From: Tieghemiomyces parasiticus
Lineage: Eukaryota > Kickxellomycota > Dimargaritomycetes > Dimargaritales > Dimargaritaceae
Length of the DNA stretch: 39,189 nt
Reading direction: 5' to 3'
Assembly (NCBI GenBank): GCA_027575765.1
Contig: JANBPT010000387.1
Location: forward strand, 1-39,189
The notes under the pieces are model-generated. The model was not told the origin of the DNA. It searched no databases and was given only the letters and a program-made list of their open reading frames with translations. Shown one piece after another: positions 1 to 7,672 of the stretch (positions within the stretch are counted from its first letter, which is position 1; each line of letters starts with the position of its first letter). The translations under genes were made by a program, and so were the position numbers.

Positions 1-791
1 GGCTGACCCTCGCCCATAAGGCTGGATACCGATTCGAGGTGAAAGTGCGGGTTTCCCTTGACCAGTTTCTTGTAATCGGACCATGACCCCTGGGTGAGAC
101 ACTTGGTACACACGAACCGGCCGGTCGTCTTGTCCAGGTGGGCCGTGTAGTTATGGCGCTCGGGCCGCGGGCGGCATTTTGGACATTTGACGAGCAGTTC
201 GGTAGATTTGGGGCCCTGGCGCGGGTTCTGGCCCATCTTGTGTAGTTGGTTGTACATGGCCGAGAGAGACGGGACCGTCGCACGGGTGGTAGTGGTGCCC
301 TTCGGTAGTGGCCCGTTCGATGACTGGTTATACTTTGAGATATTAGTGGAACGGATATATCCATAATCGTAGAGGTCGAATTCGCCACGATTCCCGGGCT
401 TCACCTTCTTCAGTGTGGTCGCCGACTTGCGTGTGGGCTTAGAGGCGGACTTGAGAGTGGGCTTAGCGCTGGGCTTGTCTTGGAGGGGGCTTTCCAGGGT
501 TCCAGGGTCAACCGTCTCACTGACTTGGGACGGTGGGAGGGTCCGACTTTCACTCGCTTCTTGTCCGGGAGGCGCGGGCTGCTCTATCTCGGCGATCACC
601 TCATCGACCACGGCCGCAATGTATGTACGATGCTGGGCCTTACCACCTTTAATAGGCACCAGCTTGGCCGCGTGGTAGGCCTGCGCCAGCATGGTTCGCG
701 GGGGGCAGAGCGACTCCACGGACGTCATTCGCATTATCGGGGCGAGGCGACCCCGGGCCGTGAGCCGTGCGCTCAGGACACGGGAGAGCAT
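1..791 (-). CDS. Twinkle-like mitochondrial primase-helicase, N-terminal part (3' end cut by window edge)
   Basis: One uninterrupted frame runs from an ATG at 791 to the left edge, giving 263 residues with no stop. The N-terminus (MLSRVLSARLTARGRLAP) is rich in Arg, Ser and Leu and lacks acidic residues, as in a mitochondrial presequence. A Lys/Pro/Ser-rich linker follows at about residues 70-140. The diagnostic block is at 203-245: CPKC (C203, C206), then HLDKTTGRFVC and CTKC (C228, C231), then GSWSDYKKLV. This aligns with the metazoan Twinkle segment containing DKTTGHFLC and GSWEDF, related to the zinc ribbon of T7 gp4 primase. Twinkle unwinds mitochondrial DNA at the replication fork. Animal Twinkle has lost the zinc cysteines; all four are present here. 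The RNA-polymerase-like and RecA helicase domains would lie outside the window, so primase or helicase activity cannot be judged. The gene shares orientation with mS37 upstream. Confidence 0.82.
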   Translation of the reverse strand, partial: MLSRVLSARLTARGRLAPIMRMTSVESLCPPRTMLAQAYHAAKLVPIKGGKAQHRTYIAAVVDEVIAEIEQPAPPGQEASESRTLPPSQVSETVDPGTLESPLQDKPSAKPTLKSASKPTRKSATTLKKVKPGNRGEFDLYDYGYIRSTNISKYNQSSNGPLPKGTTTTRATVPSLSAMYNQLHKMGQNPRQGPKSTELLVKCPKCRPRPERHNYTAHLDKTTGRFVCTKCLTQGSWSDYKKLVKGNPHFHLESVSSLMGEGQ

Positions 792-886
792 AGCGACAGG
801 AGAGGAATGACGGCCGTTAAGCGTAGAGGGTAGAACGGTGGTAACTGATCCGGTCCGGGCGATCGGTATAACGGTCCCAAAAAAAC

Positions 887-905
887 TATATATATATATA
901 TATAT
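887..905. repeat. (TA)n microsatellite
   Basis: Nineteen bases of perfect TA alternation, about 100 bases upstream of the Twinkle-like start codon. It could act as an AT-rich promoter element but looks like a simple repeat. Confidence 0.9.
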
Positions 906-1942
906 GCAACTATAGAAGGGGCTACCCAGGCGTTGAACCGGGCTTGTATGGGGCAGGCAGGGGTGGGGGGCCAATGGAGGTAAATATAATAAGGCAACGT
1001 TCACGTTGTGGTGGTGGAAATCGTTAATAGCGAATGCCAGAAGGTTTGCAACTGGGAGCTGAGCGACAGCCTACTGCGGTGCAGGTTTTTGAGTGGGGAG
1101 GCACAGGCCCCAGACGCTTGGCTGCGGCTCGCATGGACACGCGACAGTAGAGTGTGTAGATCAAGAGACCTCGCGAATAACAGGCTGGCGGAGCTAGACA
1201 TCGTTGGCCTTGCGAAGAGAGTGAAAAAAAAGGTGTGTGTGTGGCTTAGGGGAGCACAGCACACCCACACACATGCGTACGTTTACGCATATGCTCATCC
1301 ACGCTTTGGACATGTTTTTTTTTTTTGGTATTGTTTAGGGAGTGGGAATTGGGTCGCCCACGAATCTCCGCCTCCCCTATCTGAGTCTTCCCGATCTTTC
1401 GGTTGTTCTTGTACTGATTCGTGCGGCACAGGTAACACAAGTGGCTCATTCAGTGTCCGTCGGTTTAGTCGCCTCCGCTACCTTCCTGCCTAGACTTTTA
1501 TCGACCCCTCCTCCCATTCCCCCCTCACTGTTTTCCAGTTGGAGGCTATAGCAGCACTAGGGAGACTTGGGCACAAGCGGGAAATCAATGACGGGACCAG
1601 CCCTAAGTTACTTGAGGTTGAGGTGGCCCCAAGTCACAGGTGTAGGGTAGATCATATGGGGCCAAGGAGGGCATGCACATACCTAGGAGGTAGGGTGTGG
1701 GTGATTGGGCGTGGCGCCCTGATCCCAGGAGTTAGCCGTCCAATTCTACAGGGCGCCAAAGCGTTCCTATGGGCAATCGTTGTCCGACCCGTTCTACGGG
1801 GAATTTAGAAGCCAGTGATGAGGCCAGAGCCGCGGCCGGTCTCTCAAAGATAATGGATACAGGCTAGGCATCTGGGGTTTTGGGCAGTGTCACCAAAAGG
1901 TCCTTGGAGCGTTGACAAAAAAAAATACACGCTCTAAAACGC

Positions 1943-1948
1943 TTTATT
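1943..1948 (-). terminator. AATAAA polyadenylation signal of mS37
   Basis: On the minus strand this reads AATAAA and starts about 44 bases past the mS37 stop codon, a normal distance for a cleavage and polyadenylation signal. Confidence 0.6.
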
Positions 1949-1991
1949 AACTCGGTACAGGTACCGCGCGCTCGCTGTCGATCGGAACTCC

Positions 1992-2434
1992 CTACAGCAC
2001 AAACTTGCCGAGACGGGCCAGGTGGTAGTTGATGTTGTTTGCCCGCCGCGCCGGAGCTTTCTAGACACGGCAATGGAATACGGGCCAAAAAAAAGTGAAT
2101 ACAGTGAGATTAGTGCTGCTGCTCAGACATATACCTTACATGGCGGTGAAGCCGGCGGAAAAGTCTGGAAAACGACCATGAGCCTTGAGACCTGCCTAAG
2201 AACATAAAGAGCTCCCCAGGAAGCTCGCATATACTTCGCAATTACACCCTCAAACTAAACATGTACACTTACCGGTTGGTTCATGCAGTCAATGAGGGAC
2301 TTGGCCACCGTGCTGCAGTGCCGATCGTCGATACCCCGCGTAGCCCAACAGCTCATGAGACTGGCCATTTCGATGGTGCAGGGTGTGGCCGCAATCACCT
2401 TCTGCTTGTTAACCTTGAGCTTGTCGATACGCAT
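1992..2434 (-). CDS. Mitochondrial small-subunit ribosomal protein mS37 (Mrp10/CHCHD1 family)
   Basis: Two exons, 2434-2273 and 2060-1992, joined in phase 0 across a 212-base GTAAGT...TAG intron, encode 76 residues. The protein has the twin-cysteine CHCH pattern of Mrp10: C29-X10-C40 and C40-X9-C50, with SLMSCWATRG around the first cysteine and SLIDCMNQP around the last. Exon 2 supplies the conserved C-terminal motif NNINYHLARLGKF, which Mrp10 proteins share as a NINYHLARL-like sequence. The family is a structural component of the mitochondrial ribosomal small subunit and is imported through the Mia40 disulfide relay, consistent with the cysteines and absence of a presequence. The gene is head to head with bS16m, another protein of the same subunit. 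Both the identity and the exon structure are well supported. Confidence 0.93.
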
Positions 2435-2631
2435 GGTTACAATGTAATGTGGATGGGGTCAAATAAGTGAGGAACAATACACGCGAATTACCCAGAGGTA
2501 TATAAGGAGAGGAGGGAGGCCAGCACACCGTGGGTTGAATAGGACGAAGGTGACAAATGACCAGGGTGTATGCGTGATCATGGGGCAACGGGTCACGAAT
2601 GGCACCTCCGAGGTCCTTCTACCACTGATGA

Positions 2632-2663
2632 CCCCCTCCCCGATTGCGAAACCGGGGAGGGGG
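2632..2663. repeat. Perfect 11-bp GC-rich inverted repeat
   Basis: CCCCCTCCCCG at 2632-2642 and its exact complement at 2653-2663 are separated by a 10-base loop. It lies in the mS37/bS16m divergent promoter region. It could form a hairpin or cruciform, or act as a pair of opposed GC-box-like protein sites. Confidence 0.8.
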
Positions 2664-2753
2664 CTTTGGTGCTTCCAGATCGCAGGCGGATATGTTGGAC
2701 TGGTGCTGGGAGAGATGCGGTGGGGAAGGGGGTTATTCCAGTGCCATCTTGAC

Positions 2754-2761
2754 TCACGTGA
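2754..2761. promoter_or_regulatory. TCACGTGA palindrome (E-box, bHLH-type site)
   Basis: A perfect 8-base palindrome with a CACGTG core, about 300 bases from each of the two divergent mitoribosomal start codons. Cbf1/USF-type bHLH factors bind such cores. Use here is inferred. Confidence 0.45.
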
Positions 2762-3057
2762 CCAACGGTCCTCCATGTGGCTAAGGCCACGGCTTGACAC
2801 CGTTTGCCCAGTCATCGCGTGAGCGGCCCATTACAGCAGGATCCTGGAGTCCGCGATTCGCCGGATTCCCATTGCGCTCCATCAGTATTCCAACAAGCTC
2901 AGGTTACCGGTTAAATGCCTATGAGCCCTCGCATCCCACTTCTCGACATTCCAACTTGCTCTGGCAACCTCTCTGCTCACCTTGTTCTCTGATCCCTCTC
3001 TGCATCCCACCCCTCTCTCCTCTCCTCTCCGACTAAAGGGCCCCTCCCCCACCCACC

Positions 3058-3657
3058 ATGGTCGTCCGCATTCGTTTCGCCATGCACGGCAGCAAGCACA
3101 AGCCGCTCTTCCACATCGTGGCGGCCAACTGCCGTACGCGGCGCAACAGCAAACCCCTCGAACTACTCGGAAAGTTCTCTCCGCTGGCCGACGAGACGGG
3201 CACCAAGCACGTCGAGCTCAATATGGAACGCGCCAAGTACTGGTTGTCGGTCGGCGCCCAGCCTAGCGATCCCGCCCGGCATCTCCTCGAGAAGGTAAGT
3301 CTGCAGTTGTAGAACAGGGCGTGGGGAGGAGTCATTGAAAGCCCAACGATGTCACAGTTTAACGGGGGAGAGAACCTTGGGTTGCGCTTTTTTCCCCACC
3401 CATATGGCAAAGGTGTGATTATGTCACTTGATCTCTCTAACGCCCAGCGCCTGTTATTGTTTTAATTACTCCCCTCCCATTCAATTATAATTGACGATCG
3501 AACCCCCCCTCTTCTCCCCCAGGCCGGATTGATGCCACCCAAGCCGGCGCCGTGGCGGCAGCTCAAGGTTGGCGAGCACAAAATTGATCCACCACCAGGC
3601 AAATTCGTCCCGCACGCGTCCCCGAAGCCCGCGCCGAAGGAAACTAAGGAAGCCTAA
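3058..3657 (+). CDS. Mitochondrial small-subunit ribosomal protein bS16m
   Basis: Two exons, 3058-3294 and 3523-3657, joined in phase 0 across a 228-base GTAAGT...CAG intron, encode 123 residues. The N-terminus MVVRIRFAMHGSKHKPLFHI and the block MERAKYWLSVGAQPSDPARHL match the bacterial S16 family (IRLxRxGxKxxPxYxI and RxxyWLxxGAQPsdtV). The basic, proline-rich C-terminal extension (about residues 83-123) is typical of mitochondrial S16 proteins. It is a component of the body of the mitoribosomal small subunit. The ATG lies in a good context (CCCACCATGG). An AATAAA follows at 3694-3699. Confidence 0.95.
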
Positions 3658-3693
3658 TGATCACTTAACTGACCAACATTGCGATACTTTGAC

Positions 3694-3699
3694 AATAAA
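3694..3699 (+). terminator. AATAAA polyadenylation signal of bS16m
   Basis: Canonical hexamer 36 bases past the TAA stop of bS16m, in AT-richer sequence. Confidence 0.65.
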
Positions 3700-4172
3700 T
3701 ACAATCGGAATCGATGTAGGCTGAATACTTTCGCCCGTCCTATGCCTATACGCGCTTAATAGATCACAGCCATCGTGCGGGGTTCAGATATTTCGCCCAT
3801 AAGCACCACAACCCCCTCCCCCCAGCTGGCACCATGCTATGCAACTTAGAAAGCAGGTACTTCTCAGGCCGCCGAGAGACCCTCACCCAAATTGGAGGGC
3901 GGGAGCTAGGGCTGCCCGGTTTCGAGCAATTAGCAAAAAAAAAAAACCAGGGGGTCCTCATTCGCTCTCACCCAGGACATGGGGACTCGAATCTTGCTTG
4001 ACCTGGCCGCCCTTATACTTGCCACCATCTTTTCGCATCGCTTCTCACGCACGTCAGTCACCAACAAGCTCGGTTCATGCCAGACTGCTCGCCTTGCTGA
4101 CACCGTAGCCTCACACCTTAACCGCCGAGCTTACCCATACCTGCTGACGACTCCCCTCCCAACCGCAGCGTC
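3700..4172. other. Intergenic region between bS16m and the Efm4-like gene
   Basis: No supported gene. It contains a poly-A run near 3934-3945 and, before the Efm4 start, C/T-rich leader sequence. Frames opening at 3839 and 3979 run across the real exon 1 in the wrong frame and show no family features. Confidence 0.5.
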
Positions 4173-5201
4173 ATGGACTCATCCACCAAGCCTACCGAAC
4201 CGGCCGACGCAGACTTTGCCCCCTCGAAGCTGGGCACGAGGGAGTAGTAAGTTTCCACACCTGTGTATCGGGGGGGGGGTTCTAGGCTTCTGCTGCAACC
4301 CCAACAGGGACGCCCTATTTAACAGCCCCACGCCCGGCCCCCGCCTTGCCGAACGTTTTTATTCGACCATCTTCTCTCGATCACCCTCAACCGAGAGAAC
4401 GCCACCGGTTGCCCTTATATTTTACTGTTTTTTAAAAAAACAAACAAACTAAATAGCTCCTCCTTCTCCTCCCTATCCTCATCACCTCACTCTACTTCTC
4501 ATCCCCCCCCGATGTACGATATCCGCAGCTGGGACACAGCTTATCGCCGTGAGGTCACCAACTTCAACGACCACGGCGACGTGGGGGAAGTCTGGTTCGG
4601 TGAAGACAGCGTCGACAAGATGGCGGACTGGGTCGAGACCCACATTGACGATCATACTGCCCCCATCCTAGATCTCGGGTGTGGTAACGGCCACCTCCTC
4701 CTCGAACTTGCCGCCCGGGAGTACACTAACCTTTGTGGTGTCGACTACTCCGAGCCGGCCATCCAGCTCTCGCGCACGATCGCCAATACCCAGCTTGGTC
4801 CACGGTCGCCTATTCGGTACCACCAGTTGGACCTGTTGGACGAACGGGCGGTGACGGAGTTTTTGGCGGATCCTTTCTGGACTACCACGGACAAGGCCCG
4901 CGTCGTCCTCGATAAGGGCACATTCGATGCCATTAGTTTGGGTGAAGCCGGGTCGGACGCGGAAATGGATCCGAAGCGACGCTACCAACGGGCGGTAAGC
5001 CGGCTACTGGCGGACGGTGACGACAACGACCACCGTGGGGTCCTGCTCATTACATCATGCAACTGGACCCAGGACGAGCTCATCAAACTTTTTTCCGAAC
5101 AGTTCGAGTACCATGCCCATATTCGCTACCCGTCCTTCACATTCGGCGGGGTCCAGGGTCAAAAAATTTGCACCGTGGCCTTTGTCAAGCGCAAACCGTG
5201 A
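4173..5201 (+). CDS. EFM4: eEF1A lysine methyltransferase, Efm4/See1 (EEF1AKMT2/METTL10) family
   Basis: Two exons, 4173-4246 and 4529-5201, joined in phase 2 across a 282-base GTAAGT...CAG intron, give 248 residues. The join restores the family signature SKLGTREYWDTAYRREV, followed by DHGDVGEVWFG. SAM-binding motif I is ILDLGCGNGHLLLELA at about residue 70; the acidic post-I motif is GVDYSEPAIQLS, and VLDKGTFDAISL follows. Efm4 enzymes methylate a lysine on translation elongation factor 1A in the cytosol. Without the intron the message stops at a TAG directly at the splice donor. The ATG at 4512 lies inside the intron, 17 bases before the acceptor and in frame with exon 2, but it would drop the conserved first 26 residues. 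An AATAAA follows the stop. Confidence 0.93.
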
Positions 5202-5429
5202 TGCCCCTCCTAAACAAGAATAATACAAAAACAATAAAGGTAGGGAGTAAAGAACTCTGGGGTAAATTTTACGTTTCAAACTTGACATTCAAAAAAATAA
5301 TGATTATGGGATAGATCCCGCAGTCCACTCGCAATATTTTGGGGAATGGGGGGAGAGAAGGGGTTCAAGACAGGGTTTTATGGTGGCAACCCAGATATAG
5401 CCAATGTTTATATATATATATATATATAA
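5202..5429. terminator. Convergent 3' region with AATAAA at 5233-5238 and a (TA)10 repeat at 5409-5428
   Basis: The Efm4-like gene and the HAD gene end tail to tail 228 bases apart. The plus-strand AATAAA sits 32 bases after the Efm4 stop. The perfect (TA)10 tract lies immediately next to the HAD gene stop codon (5430-5432), so it would be the first part of that gene's 3' UTR; no minus-strand AATAAA is visible. Confidence 0.6.
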
Positions 5430-6995
5430 TCAAGAGTGCGCTACGCCTGTAGTGGGCTTCGTAGCCGGCGGCTGCTTCGGATCGAGGACGAAACCGTCGC
5501 GCAGCAGGTCACCAATGGCGTCCAACGAGGTGACACAGTGGTCAGCAATCCCGACGAACCGCTCGTTAACCGAGTCGCGCAAAAGGACCGACACGGCCCC
5601 GGCGTTGTTGCCGCAATTAAGATCATCGCCGTGGTCGCCAACCATCATGAGCTCGTGGGGCTGGACATTCTAATGGGGTCGCCCAGGTAAGAAAAGGCAA
5701 GGCAAAGTGCGGGATAAAATAGATAAAGAGATTTTAGATACGTATACGGGGGCAGAAAAAGGCATGGGGGGGTTGGAGGTCAGTCAGATAAGCAGCCCCC
5801 TCTCCTAAGTGGGAAGAGAGGGTGAGTGAGCGAGACTTACCCACTGCTGGGCGATATGGAAGAGCGGGGCTGGATCGGGTTTCACCGGCCGGAACGACCT
5901 GGTCAGGATTGGGTCGAATGCAAAATGGTGCGGGTGACCGGCTTGGTGGTCAGGAAACAGGTTCTCCAGCATGTGGTTGACCGAGTCCACGTTGTTGCGG
6001 GTCAGGATGGCCTGAGGAGCATAGGGAAGGAGGAGGAAAAGGTGAGTAGGGTACATCATTCCGAGAAATCTTGGCAGGACAAGGCGGCGTCTCAAGCCGT
6101 GGTTCTTGGGTAGTTCCTGCTTAAGTGTAAAGAAGCCAGTTTGGCTGGCGTTGTAAAATCTACCTTGGGGATCTGGTTATCCGTCAGAAACTTTAGTAGC
6201 TGGGGTAGACCTGTAAGGTTCGAGAATATGCGAGTGTGAGCAGGGGAGGAAGAGGAGGGAGGGTGGGTACGATAACGTAATATCTCGGCGTAAGGGTTGG
6301 AAGCTGGCAGAGTTCAATTGATATGGTAGGGATGGTCGATCGGATGTCGCTGTCGATAAACTATTCCCTATCGCGAGCTCTTCGCCCCTCGTAAATGTGT
6401 ATCGAAGGAGGGAGAGGGACTTACCCGGTTGAATCTTCATCTCCTGAAGAGCCTGCTGTTCTATCTCCACTAAGATACCCTCCGCAAGGGACCGATCCGG
6501 CTCCTCCAGGTCATGGACGTAGCTCAGGATATCCTGGCCCGGGGGAACGCCCACGGCGTCCCGCATCTCAGCAAGGAACTCCTGAGGACGTAGGTGAGAG
6601 AGATGGGATACGGGACAGGGCGCAATTGAATTGATTTGGGGATCGCGGACCTTTGTACCTGTATGGTGTTTGGAAGGGTGCGAACAGGATGTTCCTCGTG
6701 TTGCCACTTACCGTCATGGGGGTTACCAGCGTGCCGTCCATCTACACGTGAAGGTGGGATGAATAGGTACCGTGGCAGTACACATTAGATGGACGCTTAA
6801 GAACCGTAGGGTGACTTTAAACAAGGTCTTGCGAGTAGGTCGGGTCTGCAGGGCCGGTGTCAGTTCAGACTTCCCTCCTGAGAGACTTACATCAAACACT
6901 ACGCCCTTGATACGAAAGTCCTGGGGCGTATCCGGTTCCGGAGTGGCGCTGAAGGGTAGGTAGCGGCGACGCCTGGTGCTCGGCTGGGCAGCCAT
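5430..6995 (-). CDS. HAD-superfamily hydrolase, phosphatase-like (plant At2g33255-like)
   Basis: Six exons (6995-6891, 6741-6712, 6581-6425, 6210-6164, 6011-5841, 5669-5430) keep one frame and encode 249 residues. The splice between exons 1 and 2 builds HAD motif I, VVFDMDGTL (nucleophile D35, acid/base D37). Motif II is AILTRNN, motif III is the Lys in RPVKPDPAP, and motif IV is MMVGDHGDDLNCGNNAGA. The layout, with a helical cap between motifs I and II and the FRPVKPDPAPLFHI block, resembles the plant At2g33255-type HAD proteins; phosphoglycolate phosphatases are more distant relatives. A small phosphorylated metabolite is the probable substrate, but it cannot be named from sequence. All four catalytic motifs are intact. 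Exon 2 is only 30 bases. No clear targeting signal, although the N-terminus is basic (RRRR at 8-11). Confidence 0.9.
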
Positions 6996-7672
6996 GGCGA
7001 ACAGTGCGATAGTCGCTTTGAGTGGTAAAGTGTGGTTTGGTTGGCAGAGGCCGCGTCTCGGGCGTGTAAGGTAGTGTCGTAGAAGAAGGGTCGGAATGAG
7101 GGTGCGTGGCATTGGCAGACAGAGAGGAGAATGGAAGAGAAATGAGCTCAGGCGAGTGGAAGGGTGGGGGTTACGAAGTTCCGCCAACGGGTTAGTTTTA
7201 CCGAGTGGAGCGGAGTGGGCGGGGGGGGGTGACACTGAAAAGAGCTGGGGTTCTGTTAGTTTGGGACCGGTTTTACTGGGGTTGAGGGATCTGGGGGAGG
7301 GGATGAGGGGGGGGCAGGTGATGTGCTGCATTTTTGCCCAGGCCCAACTCAACTCCGTCGCCCCTCTTTTTGGCTATCCAATTTGGGACTAGTGGATCCC
7401 ACACGCCCTGAGAATTATTCTCAATCCGCTTGCAGTTCCGGATAACCGACAGGGCTGGGTATTTTAATACCCCCACCCTATCGAGATGGACCATTGAATA
7501 CGCCACCTTACACCTTTCCGTTCACCAGCTGTCCATCCAGCCAACCGCTCGGCCCCTTCCGGCCCCTACTAACCTGCCGTGCACGGCCGCACCAGTCTGT
7601 TGGACCTTCCCTTTCTATCGCCTCGCCTCTCCTGCCCTCGGCACCTACCCACCCACATTCACACATGGTGAC
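6996..7672. promoter_or_regulatory. Divergent promoter region between the HAD hydrolase and the unrecognised gene
   Basis: 677 bases between two start codons pointing outward. The left part is G-rich on the plus strand (C-rich upstream of the HAD gene); the part before 7673 is C/T-rich, as before other starts in this window. A short upstream ATG at 7665 opens an 18-codon frame overlapping the start at 7673. No clear TATA or E-box. Confidence 0.4.

Larger units (their letters stand above)
792..1991. other. Intergenic region between mS37 and the Twinkle-like gene
   Basis: About 1.2 kb without a supported gene. It holds the promoter side of the Twinkle-like gene (near 791) and the 3' side of mS37 (near 1991). 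Visible elements are a (TA)n run at 887-905, a GT/CA-rich stretch around 1220-1275 and a poly-T run near 1314-1326. The open frames here have no recognisable motifs and biased composition, so they are treated as chance. Confidence 0.6.
2435..3057. promoter_or_regulatory. Divergent promoter region shared by mS37 and bS16m
   Basis: The 623 bases between the two start codons must contain both promoters. Visible elements are a perfect palindrome TCACGTGA at 2754-2761 (an E-box/Cbf1-type bHLH site), a TATATAAGG stretch near 2499-2507, a GC-rich perfect hairpin at 2632-2663, and a C/T-rich leader just before the bS16m ATG (about 2960-3057). The functional reading is inference from position. Confidence 0.5.

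Noticed and set aside
887..905. (TA)n run as a TATA box for the Twinkle-like gene
   Set aside because: It is a simple dinucleotide repeat; a similar (TA)10 lies in a 3' UTR at 5409-5428, so there is no reason to call it a promoter.
3490..3510. tRNA-like B-box resemblance (GATCGAACCCC)
   Set aside because: It lies in the pyrimidine-rich end of the bS16m intron, with no matching A-box or cloverleaf.
4512..4528. ATG at 4512 as the start of the methyltransferase
   Set aside because: It lies within the intron just before a CAG acceptor. Splicing from exon 1 at 4246 restores the conserved Efm4 N-terminus, so 4173 is the better start.
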